The position numbers were made by a program, and so were the translations under genes. Source: Paramacrobiotus metropolitanus (taxonomy: Eukaryota > Tardigrada > Eutardigrada > Parachela > Macrobiotidae). From it: a stretch of DNA of 64,000 nucleotides. The notes beneath the pieces were generated by a model. The model saw only the letters and a program-made list of their open reading frames with translations. It had not been told where the DNA came from and searched no databases. The DNA lies in the NCBI RefSeq assembly GCF_019649055.1, contig NW_026570326.1:248001-312000 (forward strand), written 5' to 3'. Of this stretch, positions 45,948 through 57,638 are shown piece after piece. Positions within the stretch are counted from its first letter, which is position 1. The number at the start of each line of letters is the position of its first letter.

Positions 45948-47545
45948 TTATCGAACGGACAAGTGGCGAGCCGCGGTCACCTTTAGCCAAATTCCCGGGC
46001 GTTTTTCACACTTAAGCAGTTCATGGTGTTTCCGGTCATCCAGCTCCAACAGTTCGGCGTTCTTGCGTTCCAGGAATTCGCACTTCAATTTCCACTCGTT
46101 GATTTGCCGCTCCAGTTCGATATCGGATTCTTCTAGATCTTTCACCTAAAATAAACAAAAAAATCAGTGGAAATACCTTAGAACAAAACATCACAGTACT
46201 AATACCAACTTTCATTTTACGATACCGCTCTGCGATATTCATTTGGGAATTCAAATGCAATCAAGGATTTGGGTGCGCAAGAAGTTTCGATTGGTTGGCT
46301 GATTTGTAAACACCTAATACTCGACTAATCGTAAACTACCTTTCTTATTTTAACATTTTTCTTTGGACTTTCGCCGTAATAGTTCACCGAGTTATTCAGG
46401 CTGAACAAAATGCCCGTACCTGTTCTTCAGTGTCGCCTTTGCCTTCCTCAAACATCAGAGCATTGCGCACGCCGTAGGCCACGCCCCGCTCGAACAGCGT
46501 CTCATATGCCGCCATGGTCATGCGGATCTCATCGCGGATGCGCAGGAACATGAGACCGCGCTCAGGACTCTCCAGAGTAATCTCCCGAATCAACTCGTCT
46601 ACAACGAAAGCCACCGTTCATTTCTTTATACTGATCGGATGACCTTAATAAAGCCATAACGAGCGCCGATTACCTGCGTCATCGACGCACCGAAGGTCTG
46701 TGAATACAAATCCCGACGGATCGGGCAGATCCCGCTATCGCGCGCTTGCAGATGTTCCAGGCGGGCATCCAATTTCTCCTGAAGATTGATGACGTCCATG
46801 CGACTGGCCGGGACGCGGGAGATTTTTTGCGTGTACTGATATCCGTTGTCGACCCATTCCCTGTTAAAAAGACAAGATTAAACAAACTGATAAAATAAAG
46901 ATACTGAATTAAACGGCAAAAAATAAAGCAAGCTAAAAAATGGTAAAGACACTTTCAGCAGTTGTCAAACCTAAGAAACCAATCGAAATATTTATAAGAA
47001 GTCATTTTTAGTTAAACAAAATTTTAAAAATTAAGTACGTTTAAAAAAATGCTCCACGCAGTTCAGACAAGATTCGTTGCAATTCGATTAAAGCAGTTCG
47101 TTGCATTTGGTTTTTGTACGCTCGCAAACGCTGCTTTTTAGGAATAAATTTGACTTATTAAAAATTTCTTGTACGAACAGCGCCTCCTTATCGAGGTGAA
47201 AAAAAAGCTCAAAATGAAGAATTACCTTGGTGGCAATATTAAGTCAAGAATCGGTTCCACCGCCGCGATGTTGGTCTTGTAATTATCGCGCCGCTCTAAC
47301 TTAGGCAGCACGGGCAGAAAGTAACCGAGCTCGTCGACAGGTTCGTCGGGTGCTGGTGCTGTCTTCCCGTGCTTCAGCTAGCGTGGCATCAAAGGTTACC
47401 ATTAACACACGCAAGCAGCCGATGCACAAGCTAGACCTACCCCAGCGCGGGCAACATTCGGCTTCTCGATCAACACTTCGGGCGCGTCATGTTTGACCAA
47501 GTGTTCCGGAGGAACCGGTGATTTAAGCAGGCTATTAGAGTCCAT
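45948..47545 (-). CDS. DNALI1: Axonemal dynein light intermediate chain p28
   Basis: Exons 47545-47441, 47377-47226, 46860-46691, 46598-46420 and 46145-45948, GT-AG with all phases consistent, about 267 residues (human 258-280). Matches to human DNALI1: SLLK near the start, ILPPREWV, SRMDVINLQEKLD, ARDSGICPIRRDLYSQTF, DELIREITLE, RGLMFLRIRDEIRMTMAAY, and the coiled-coil ELERQINEWKLKCE. It is a light chain of single-headed inner-arm axonemal dyneins, so sperm or cilia of this animal are motile. Tail-to-tail with DYNLRB. No frame defects. Confidence 0.93.
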
Positions 47546-47970
47546 TTGAGATACGGTAGATTACTGGATGTACACAAATCAATAGAGAACCAACGATTGT
47601 TTTTAATGCAAATAAGTACTGGTGCAAGGGTTTTCGTACATGTTGAATCCATAAAGTAAATTATAAGTACTTTGGCGTATATGGCTTGTTGTTGTTGTTG
47701 CATAAACATACAGCGCAGAATATAGCTTGACAGCTTCTTTTCCTGTTGCTTGGATACTAATTTACTAAAGCATACATTAGCAAAATAATAACGCTTTTGT
47801 AAGATTGTTAATGCCATTGTATCACAACGTACAGTAGTATTGATATTCACTGGAACTAGGACCCAACGTACGCTGTTGTTCTTATTGTAAAAACCTCTGC
47901 AAGCAGCAACAGCATACAGGCCAGCAAATCTTTACGGCTTAGCACACCAATAAATACTGGATCTTTAATT

Positions 47971-50900
47971 TTATCTGTTGTCTGGCCCGATAAAGCAATT
48001 TTGCTTCGTAAATACAAAAACCTCGTCTATGATCTGCTGTACAGTAAGCTCGCGCGGCATATGCGCCCGCGGCCGATAATAATCCCGCTCGGCGCCCACC
48101 GTCTCCCAGTCCCCGAGTGGCGGCCGCAGGTTCAGGAGAATTCCCAGGGCCTTAATGGCGTCATCCTCGGCCATCCGCTCCCCGCCGCCCTTCAGGATCT
48201 GCAACAGCTGTGCTGGTCGCACCGTGGTCCGTAGTTCTTCGAAGCCGAAACGTGCGAAGGCCTTGATTACGTCCGGGCACTGGACGCCCCACAACGGGCG
48301 ATGGTTTACAAACGCTGCGTAACAAAACCGAACACAGTTTATCGTACAACGTAAAAAATCGAACACGACCAGTCAGATTCAAAATAACTACAGCAAGGAA
48401 CAAGTGGATATGGAACATTCCCAATGCGCATAAACTGTCAGCACTCGCTTTCATCTGAGAGGACTCATTTGCGCCTTATGTTTAAAAACGAGGCATCAGC
48501 TTTTCTAGTTCTATATTAAAAAACCTTACTTTTTAGTACAGTTCCAACGTCCACTTCGTCCACCAGCGACCCGGTTGCCGCGAACTGGCTGTATTTGATC
48601 TCGTTGATGATGTTCTTCTGCTCCAGTTCGGATGGGTAGTAGCTCAGATAGCAAAAGAGATTGGAGAGTTCGACCAACGGTAAACGGTCGGTTACGCGAC
48701 GGGTTTCGCGCGTCTCCATACCTTGACTATCAAACAACGCACTTGTTAGTCCCAGCACAAAATATGGTGAAGGATGTTTCTTACGCTTTTAGCTGGAGAT
48801 AGCAAAAACACTCCTCCATATCCCGATACAATTTCCCATCTAATCCGCCTTCCAGAAGATCAAAGAATGGCATTAAACTGGTCTTCTTGCCCTCCAGACT
48901 GGCTTCGAGAACTCTGGAAATAATCAAAGGTTTTTTAGCAGAGGTACTGCAGAATGCGGGTATGCACTATGCAGCAGCTGAAGGAAACAGAAGCGTACTC
49001 TGGATGAATGGACCACATATGGACGCCAGCCTCCAGTCCACCGGCAGTGAAGACAAAGCACCCGTTGGATGTCACTTTCATACAGGTAACCTGCAAAATA
49101 CAGACATTCTACACATAATTCAGGACATAAAGGTCTGTTTCCGCCGGATGTTGCTGCGGCGGCGGTGGCAGGGGATAAAAGGTGGCAGTGGCACCTGCCA
49201 CTGGCAACTGCCACCGGCAGTGGCAGTTGCCACTACGCGTTCTGGCAAGCGATAAAACGTGGAAACTGGCAACTGCCTAGTGCCTACATATGGCTATACA
49301 TTAATCGCTGCCACTACCTTTCCAATTCCATTGATGGCTGCAGTTTGAGTGTGGCGACATGTCACACTTCCAGTTGTCCGGGTGCGATTTCATCATAATT
49401 CTGCCGGTCGACGAAATCATTTCAATACTCCTGCACGTTTGAACTTAAGAACCCCCAGAAAATTACTAAGAGCAGTTTCTAACAGCGCTCGGAAAATCAG
49501 TGCCTGCAGATTGTTCATTCATCATATCTCCGAATACGATGAAAATGCTTTAAAGAACGAAACAGAGAAATGTATATGCCGTCGGCTACGATATCCACAG
49601 GCACGACAAGGTGCTACCGAACATTGACGGTTCTGAGCATAAGGTGCCTGTTGCGCACCCGGACGATTGGGAGTGTGACATTTTGCCGCACTCAAATTCG
49701 ACGCGCGACTTTTCGCCGCGAAGACATTTCGTCGCCGGATATTCGGACGCTAGGACACTTCGGTTTGGGACTTTATACTTTGAGACATTTTACCTTTGCG
49801 ACATTTTGACGCAAGACGTCTGGTCGCGGACAATTCGTCTTGGGACTTTTCGAACGATGCGACTGATTACCGCAAAATAATTAACCGCGTTTAATTCTCA
49901 CTAGTTTTCTAATTTTTTTAATGTTTGTTCTTATTTTTCTTAAGTTTCTTAATATTTCTCAGATTTTCTTAGGTTGCCTTATTCCTTCTTAGGTTTTCTT
50001 TAGTTTCTTTGATTTCTTTGATTTCTTTGATTTCTTAGATTTCTAAGGTTTCTTAGGTTTCTTAGGTTTCTTAGGTTTTTCAGGTTTCTTGGGTTTCCTA
50101 GGTTTCTTTGGTTTCTCAGGTTTCTTTGGTTTCTTAGGTTCCTTAGGTTTCTTTGGTTTCCTAGGTTCCTTAGGTTTTAGGTTTTCTTAGGTTGTTCATT
50201 TGGTTTTGATTTCCAGTTTTCTCTCTGCTGACTTTTTAGTCAGCTTAGTAAATCGTTTATCTGATGGGCGAAATGTCGCTTCGTCGAGATGCCCTTGCGA
50301 CGAAATTTTTTTGCGTCGAAACGGCTATGCGACGGAAAGTCTCGCGGCGTAAAGTCCTACCGACGAAATGTCCTTCGACGAAACGTCGCAAAACGAGATG
50401 GCCTTGCGGTGATATGTCTGGGACCAAAAGGCCTGCGACTTGTTGTCCGCTGCGAAATGTCAGTGCGACCGCCGTTGTTTCTAAATCGGTTGACGCCGCC
50501 GTCATGTCCCGTCCCATTCATAATTGAACAATAAGTGCTTGATTTTCTGTACAACAGCGTTCGACACAACAGTGGCTCTGGTTGAGCCTTTGATTATTTG
50601 ATTTTAAATTACAAAATCTTAGATTTAGACAATTTTTCGATAATTATAAAAGCTTTTTTGAGATGTTGCTTGCACCAACAACTTCATGTGCTTGAAGCAA
50701 TCCGCATCCGAGGCATTGTCATGTGGCTTAACGAAGCACACTACAAGTTCGCTGGTTTTCGTAAAGTTTATTAAACATATTTGATGTAAGCCGTGTTTAT
50801 TTGGAACTGGAAGCGATACAGTTGATCATTCATTTATCCATTAGGTCCTCCCAAATTATTCGATTCGTGTAGATCGCCGTTGTTCACTGCGTGAGTACTG

Positions 50901-53900
50901 AACGGCCAGTTTTTGTGATTCCCTGCTTCTACCATGAGGCCCCGATAGCAGGCGCCGTTTAAAGATGATTATGACGTCGAAGATTAACGCGGTGTTTTCT
51001 GGGACACTTGGTATTTAAAAGCGTTCCTGCGCTCACGGCATTAGGAGGCGTACAGTAGGAACTGCTTTTACGATGTCACGCTTAAGTGGCAAGAGGTTAA
51101 TCGTATAGAAGCGACCTACTTCATTCTGAATTTTTTAGGTACTTTACAAAAGATTATCGTTGGATGGCAGAACCATCACGTTTCGAAATTCCGGCAGTTG
51201 CCACGTTTTATCGCTTGCCAGAACGCGTAGTGGCAACTGCCACTGCCGGTGGCAGTTGCCAGTGGCAGGTGCCACTGCCACCTTTTATCCCCTGCCGGCG
51301 GCGGTACGCAAATGGCACTTAATGCGTCACATGCGGAACAAGAAAAAACGGTTTTGCCAGAGCACAAAAAGCCGGTTCGTCGTGTATCCAAACCGGATTT
51401 TAACAGTATTATAAGGAACTGAGGATTGTGGTTAGCATTTTGGTTTGGATTATTAGGATTTAGGTTCCCCGGTTCGACAAACCGAAATAAAATAATGTGC
51501 TAAATCTATTATTGCAACTTGTGCTAGCACATGCCAATTTAAACTAAAACTCAAATATCTAATAACTAGAACAAGTACATCTATGGCTAAATTATTAATA
51601 ATGTACGAAACTGTAATAGCTTGTGGAATTGTGGAACACTTACACCGAGTGGATGCACGCGCCGCGAACAGTACCGATACGGATTGCCGTCCAACGGCAG
51701 CGCCATCAATCCCAGCGAATCCGCATTCCGCCAGAGAACGTACGGTGGCTGGTCGTCGCTTCGTGCCGGAAGTACCGTCATCCTGCAACAAAACCAGTGA
51801 AACACGATCAGTTTTTTTTTGTGTCATTTGATGCCCAAGGTGCTGCATGGTACCCCATAATCGGCGAACCGAATAGTGGACCGTTAACCGTCTTCCGGCA
51901 CATCTTGGTAGCGATGTTCCACAGCTTCAGTTTATACTGAAAACAGTGAAATATGAATCCAGCGTTTTAAATACCAATTTTTCAGTGATTATTGGACGTT
52001 TTACTGCAGTGTTGATCATGATTTTTTTTTTATAAATATTGAACCTTATTATTGGACGTGACCAAGAAGCTCTCGTTAGGCGCCGGCGGATAGTAGGAAA
52101 ACGCAAACGTCTCCGCTTCGGGATCGGTGTGTTCGCGGTACAGAATCAGGAGGTCTACGCCGTGCGACGCATCCAGGTCGTACTCTACCTAATAGACTTC
52201 AGTTTTTCCAACGATTTTTCAGGTATTGATGCGACTGTCTCTTTACCGTACAAGGCAGCTATCCACGCCCAAGCTGAACAGGCGCTCCTTATCGCAGCCG
52301 TGCTCCCGGACGAAGCTCAGCGCCAGCACCGCGCCGATATGCGCCCGCTGGCAGCCGCTGTACCGCCATGCCGGCGACCATTCTCCGGTGTTGTTGCGAT
52401 ACAGGCATACCACGCCCGTGTCATCCTGGAAACAAATCAGCGGGCTAATGATATTAAATTGGTCCGTTGAAGCGAGTGTAACGTACGCCAGTGGCCAGAA
52501 ATAATCCGTCGTAGGAGAAGCTGATGAACATGACCTTGCCAATCGAATTACAGAAGGAACCACCTTCTTCATCGACCATATCCAGGGATTTCACGATGCG
52601 CATTTCGCCAGTAGAAAAGCCGCACGCTGTTGAAACAAATTTTGTATATCAGCAACAACAAGAAACGAAAGAAGTCCTCGTTATAACGAATCGCGAAAAT
52701 ATGCCCAAGGTTAGGAAAACATACTGGTATATAAGGGAAACTACAATATATGCAGAAATTCGAAAAATTGCTAACTTATTACAGTAAAGAAAATGTCTAC
52801 AACAACGTCCAGCTTTCTGCTAAGAAAAACCGAATGAATGATAAAAGGAAAACCGTCGAGGCAGAAAACATAATATAAAAATATCGGAAAAATCAACGAG
52901 AATAATTACTAAGAAAATCTTACAAGCATTCAAGCTAACTAAAATGCGCAAATTATGAGAAAAAATCATCTAAATAAATAGTGCAGACCGAGACCAAATA
53001 TTCTGGTACAACAGAAATATTAAGAGAGAAAATGTTATCATAAAAGCGAAAAAAACAATTTGATAAAAAATTTGAAATTTTAGGAAAAATATTAAAACAA
53101 AATAAATAAAATTCGAACGCAAATTGTAGATGCACGTATACGCGTACGAGGCAAGCGGCAACTCTTTCCCGTCGCTTTAGTAAATTTTATCACTTTCCCC
53201 GCTGCATCTTACCCGTGTGCAGGCGCTCACGTGATACTTGATTTCAGCCGTTTCACGTCTAAACTCTAAACCGGTTTGCAGCTATAGTTGATTACGCAGA
53301 CTGATAAAGAATATAGCGAAGGATGGCAGGTGAGATTTTATCGCCGGCTAAGTAAGCGCTGATTACAATGGTGAATAGATACGATATCACGTGAGCGCCC
53401 GCACACGGGTAAGATGCAGCGGTGAAAGTGATAAAATTTACTAAAGCGATGGGAAAGAGTTGCCGCTTGCCTCGTACCCAAATAAACCCCGGTTGGATCG
53501 TGTTCCAAAGCCGTTATATCGTGATACATCACGCCGCTGCAGCCCGTTCGCTGGATCCGTCGGCGCACCACCACCTTCTTGTGTTTATAATCCCAGCACG
53601 TCAGGTATCCTTCCGAACAGCCAATGGTCAGCCGCGCCGCATTGGGATGCACAGCACAGCTCAGTACCGCGTTTGCCGGTTCTTCGCGGATAATGCGGGA
53701 CGTGAACTGGTCGTTGCCGGTGGTAGTAATATTGGCCACACAGTTCGTGCTGGTGCCGATGAGAAAATCGGTGATGAACGTTGGTTTGTTATCGAATTTC
53801 GTTGATCTGCGGGGCGAATGCTGTCATGGATTGATTCGTACAGATTTTTGTTGGTTAGGAGAAAACTTACACTTCTTTGTGGATAGGGATCATCGGAAAG

Positions 53901-55740
53901 GAAATCGTGTCGATCTGTCCCAGACCAATCGCCTCACAACTACAACACATGTAAAAAACTAAATACAACAAATTAAACAAAGTACAACCAAATCCGAGTT
54001 TACAACAGGGAATTTATTTTCTACTACAAAAAACTTTTGAAAAATGAAGCTTGTTTGCATCTGCTCACGTGTAGAGTATCAGAAGATTGGAATCGTAGAA
54101 TCTGATGGTACCGTTGGAATCACCAACCGCCACAATACTGTAACATAAAGCCATAACCTTATCAGCTTTTCTCTCGAGCTGCACATGTTCTGCTTACGTT
54201 TCGGAGCACGCTAGCGAGGTGACGGCGCCCCGCTCCACGGCAGCATAGGCTTTGACCACTTCGACATATTGCTCAAACGGGAGGATCTTTCGGTGCGTGA
54301 CGCGCTGGCGGAACAGGACGAGCAGTCCTTTCACCGTGCCGATGATAATGTGCGTGGTGTGCGGCACGAATACCGCGCGCGTGATATCGCCAATAGGATG
54401 ATAACCCGGAATCTGTGAGGATTTTTAACACATATCTCACTATAATATATTATATTCTTTTTAAATATTTTAGTTTACAGTTTACACTGTACAGTATCGG
54501 TACGAGCCAGTTAAAAAAATAGAATTCTTCCAATTGAATCACATCAAACGGTAATTCGAAAAAGGCATATTCTACAGAAATTTTTTCAATTCTAATTAGC
54601 TTTTTAACCAAAAACTTAACTTAAAACTAAACTTAAAACTAAACTTAACTAAAAACTTAACTTTTAACTTTTTTTTAGCTGTAGATTGAGTGTACAGTTA
54701 GCTGCTTACTCGAACCGAGTTTCTGTAAAACTGACCTTTCCCAAGTCGGGCATGCAGACACGCACGGCGGATTTGGATTTCGTTGGATGCTACTATCAAA
54801 AGCAAAGGCACGGGAAATTACACGCATTATAATGAGGCTGCACTGAAGAAAAACAGCCGGTCTTTTTACCCAGTGATAGAGTATCAGCCGATCCTTACTG
54901 CAGGTCATCAGCATTTCCTGATCGGACGGATTAAAGGACAGGTGCGTTTGCAAGGTTTCCCCGTTGGGCAGTTCGTAGAACACTAGTGGCTCATCGGGGA
55001 CCATCGCGCTTTGCGACGGGACTAACCATTCGTAGATGGCCAGAACCTTTCAGAAAAATTATCGTGAAAGAAACAACCGAAAGGTTACAAAAGTTTCTAA
55101 AAATTATAATACTTTGATTAACATGTTTTTGGCAAAAATAAAAAAATCTTCAATTTTTTTACAAATTTTCACTGGTTTAAATTTAATTTTTTTGTATTTT
55201 GTTTTTTGTATTTTGCGATTTTAGCTAAATACGTACTTGCCGCGAACCGGTTGATAGCATTGCCAAATACCGCATCGACGGAGCGAAACACATGGACGCG
55301 ATGCCGTAGGCATCTTTCCCGCATGGCGTCGAAAAGATCTTAATAGGCGAACTGCAAACTTTTTTCGTTAACGGTGGCCCAATAAATTACTGCGGTAAAC
55401 GAAACTTACGCGTTCTGTTGCAGATCCCAGACGATAGCGGCATAATCCGGCCCGGTATCCCCGGCGGCCAGCCATCGCCCGTTCTTTGTCGTGGCAATAC
55501 AGGTGATATGTTGATTCTGCAGGAACATTGGTTAATGCAACTAACCACAGATTTTCCGTAGCGGCAAAACCTTACCAGTCCTTCTAACAAGATTTCTGTC
55601 GGATCCACGGCTTCCCCGTTCTGCTCGTACGTGTACACGACGCCGGTGTGTCCATTGGAATAAAAGATGGAGCGCTGAGAAGGTGTGGTTAAGTTGATGA
55701 ACGGTACGTGACGGTTGATGCCGAACGTCCATTGAAGTTT
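47971..55740 (-). CDS. CFAP251: CFAP251 (WDR66), calmodulin/spoke-associated complex protein
   Basis: Eighteen exons fit without a single frame error and give 913 residues: 55740-55576, 55516-55410, 55351-55237, 55046-54870, 54789-54736, 54412-54198, 54137-54069, 53939-53871, 53806-53478, 52626-52487, 52425-52252, 52188-52045, 51936-51854, 51782-51644, 49090-48999, 48913-48785, 48726-48530 and 48314-47971. WD-repeat segments run from [14 protein letters not shown] (human CWVFGWNSSLPVY) to CFVFTAGG. The C-terminal EF-hand-like region matches human CFAP251: [46 protein letters not shown]. Known role: base of radial spoke 3 in motile cilia. The start lies upstream, perhaps in the exon at 56945. 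Confidence 0.93.
49590..50520. mobile_element. Foldback-type element with inverted GACATTTCGTCG arrays
   Basis: The left part (about 49650-49880) is an array of 15-25-bp units such as GCGACATTTTG and GAAGACATTTCGTCGCC. The right part (50262-50470) holds the same units in inverse orientation (CGACGAAATGTCC). Between them is a TTTCTTAGG minisatellite. No transposase seen. A left-side fragment of the same element lies at 19225-19560. Confidence 0.65.
49905..50215. repeat. TTTCTTAGG minisatellite
   Basis: About 300 bp of pyrimidine-rich 8-10-bp units (TTTCTTAGG, TTTCTTTGG and variants) forming the centre of the foldback element. Confidence 0.75.
53144..53477. mobile_element. 334-bp element with 93-bp inverted ends at a CFAP251 splice site
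   Basis: 53144-53236 and 53385-53477 are inverted repeats with only 3 mismatches in 93 bp, separated by 148 bp. The right end (53477) coincides exactly with the GT of the CFAP251 donor after exon 53806-53478. The transcript can therefore fold the 5' splice site into a long stem. No target duplication is obvious. Confidence 0.75.
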
Positions 55741-56162
55741 CTAGAAGATCACGAAAAGTGGTAAAAATTCGAGAAATAAGAATGAGCATAGTAAAACTAA
55801 TATTATCAGTAAATAAAATCGAATTACTGCTAAAAAAAAGAGTTATGATAACTTGAAGGTCAACAAGGTATTGAATCTAAAAAAGTATTGTTGAAAAAGG
55901 AATTATGATAACAGTTAAAAGGTAATGGGATTATGCCATATTTAATAAGTACCAATATGCAGCAAAAATAATAGAATTATGCGAACATTAAACAAATAAA
56001 TATCGAATAAATATGAACAAATTCTACACTATGTTACAAATTGCCAGTGAAAACATTGAGTATATAAATTATTATTAGAATAAATTAAAATAAAAGCGAA
56101 TTAAATAAATAAATATTAAATATGTAATAATTAATAAATTTAAATCATGTAAAATAAAATTA

Positions 56163-56945
56163 CTAAAAACTGAGTGTATCTGCAGTTATCGCTATAATTT
56201 CCCATGTATGAGTTAGCGTGGGAAAGTTGTACCGCACCAAGAACAGCAGCATGGATTTGCTAGCGTTAAACTCCTTTAGGATCTCCTCCGCCTTCCCATC
56301 CATCTGGTGGTCCCGCTCGTACTCGCCCAGCATCTCCCGGAGGGTCTCCGGAGTCACGGGATGCAGCGGATCAAAACACGGAAAATCCTCCAACAACTGC
56401 TTAGCAATCAACGCCGGATCTTCATGCAACGCAGCATACCGCGGCACCTCCGGCGACGGCGTCTTCGTCTCCTCTTTCACCACGCGCCCCGGTCTTCCTT
56501 CCTCATTAACCCGCGGCGACCCCGGGACCGTCGTCGACACCCGGTGCGCAATCTGCAGCGAGCCACGATGCAGTTTCTCCACAAAATCCGCGCCGGCTTC
56601 TAAAATCGGCGCGATATCGAAGCCGCGCGCCAGGAGATGCTGCAGCGCCTGCTCGTCAGTGTGGCTAGTGTCGATCATGGCGACGAACTCTTTGAGCAGG
56701 TGCGGATGATGACCGCCATCGGGAGGCGGTTGGCCCTGGCGTGCCGCGTCGATATGCGGCGCCATGACGCTGCTGAGCCGGTGGACTTCTTTGCGGAGAT
56801 GCTGGAGTTTGGCGGTGTGGTGGGTTAGGTCCGGTTGTTTGAGGGAGGTCTTGGCGGCGTGCGGGATGTGCAGGTTGGAGCCGCGACCGCTGCGGCGCGA
56901 CGGTGTTTGTCGCATTGCGGACATGGGTTGGGCCGCTGGAATCAT
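56163..56945 (-). CDS. Unrecognised 260-residue protein, possibly first exon of CFAP251
   Basis: A single open frame from ATG 56945: a basic Ser/Arg/Gln-rich N-terminus, then a helical middle (LQHLRKEVHRLSSVM) and a compact end (ETLREMLGEYERDHQ, KAEEILKEFNASKSMLLFLV, ITADTLS). I do not recognise a domain. It lies just upstream of the CFAP251 WD exons on the same strand, separated by AT-rich intron-like DNA. Adding it would bring CFAP251 to about human length, and the ADTLS end resembles what precedes the first WD repeat in human as I remember it. However, no phase-0 donor joins it to the exon at 55740, so the link is unproven. Confidence 0.55.
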   Translation of the reverse strand: MIPAAQPMSAMRQTPSRRSGRGSNLHIPHAAKTSLKQPDLTHHTAKLQHLRKEVHRLSSVMAPHIDAARQGQPPPDGGHHPHLLKEFVAMIDTSHTDEQALQHLLARGFDIAPILEAGADFVEKLHRGSLQIAHRVSTTVPGSPRVNEEGRPGRVVKEETKTPSPEVPRYAALHEDPALIAKQLLEDFPCFDPLHPVTPETLREMLGEYERDHQMDGKAEEILKEFNASKSMLLFLVRYNFPTLTHTWEIIAITADTLSF

Positions 56946-56950
56946 GCGTC

Positions 56951-57010
56951 GTACCTACGATAATCCATCGTACGGTGTACCTACGATAATCCGTTGTACC
57001 TACGATAATC
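56951..57010 (-). promoter_or_regulatory. Three tandem TACCTACGATAATCC units directly upstream of an ATG
   Basis: TACCTACGATAATCC occurs three times within 60 bp, ending 6 bp before the ATG at 56945. Each unit contains TAATCC, the core bound by K50 homeodomain proteins such as Otx, and an overlapping GATAA. Spacing is 25 and 19 bp. Regulatory role inferred. Confidence 0.4.
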
Positions 57011-57021
57011 CTTTTCGCATT

Positions 57022-57638
57022 GACACACTTGATTATGTTATTTGTATGCACCCTATCATATTGTTGGATCAGCTAAGATGTCTAAAGAATGTTATGACCA
57101 AAAATGCACTATAATCGGATGAGATGTAATCCGCAGATACGAGAACAATTACAAAAATGCCAGAAACTAGAAAGTACGAAGGAACACTGGCTTCCGTATT
57201 GGCATAAGTTGTTTGCATGATTTTCCTTGATATTAAGGGCATTAAACTGCGCTTCTGTAAGAAGTTGCTAAGCAATTTTGTTTAGCTGGAAATCGGGATG
57301 CGTGCGAGCTGCGATCAAACTGCTAATATCAACGCCGAAATTACTCGTAATATCAACGCCGAAATTATGCTGAGTAATTTCTGCTGCTAAATGCGTACGA
57401 GTACACCAGAAACTGTAAACAGCATTTAATATCGCGACCAGTTATAACAATTTATTTAATATTATAATGTAGGAAAAGAACAACTGCCCCTCCCAGACTG
57501 CATAGCCATCATCTTCATGAGCAGAAATCCAGGAACGTGGTCGTAGAAAGACCAAGAATATTAGCCCATGCGGATCGCACGATAGCGAATGGTGACGACA
57601 GAACAAAGCCCAACGTGGGCTGTTTTCTGTTAAACCCC
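57022..57638. other. Intergenic, nothing recognised
   Basis: Apart from a tandem pair of TAATATCAACGCCGAAATTA-like units at 57326-57367, I see no feature between the 56945 gene and the 3' end of PDIA6. Confidence 0.4.

Larger units (their letters stand above)
49158..51304. repeat. Pair of about 105-bp near-identical inverted repeats in a CFAP251 intron
   Basis: 49158-49262 and 51201-51304 are inverted and nearly identical. Each holds a quasi-palindrome GGCAACTGCCACCGGCAGTG flanked by two direct GATAAAA(G/C)GTGG-type blocks. Between them lies the foldback element. They may be ends of one 2.15-kb composite element or two insertions of a short palindromic element. Confidence 0.7.

Noticed and set aside
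46200-46260. Extra DNALI1 exon encoding MNIAERYRKMK
   Set aside because: No usable acceptor or phase, and exon 4 joins exon 5 directly with the exact human spacing.
49905-50215. CRISPR-like or regulatory array
   Set aside because: Units are 8-10 bp and contiguous with no spacers, in an animal intron: a minisatellite.
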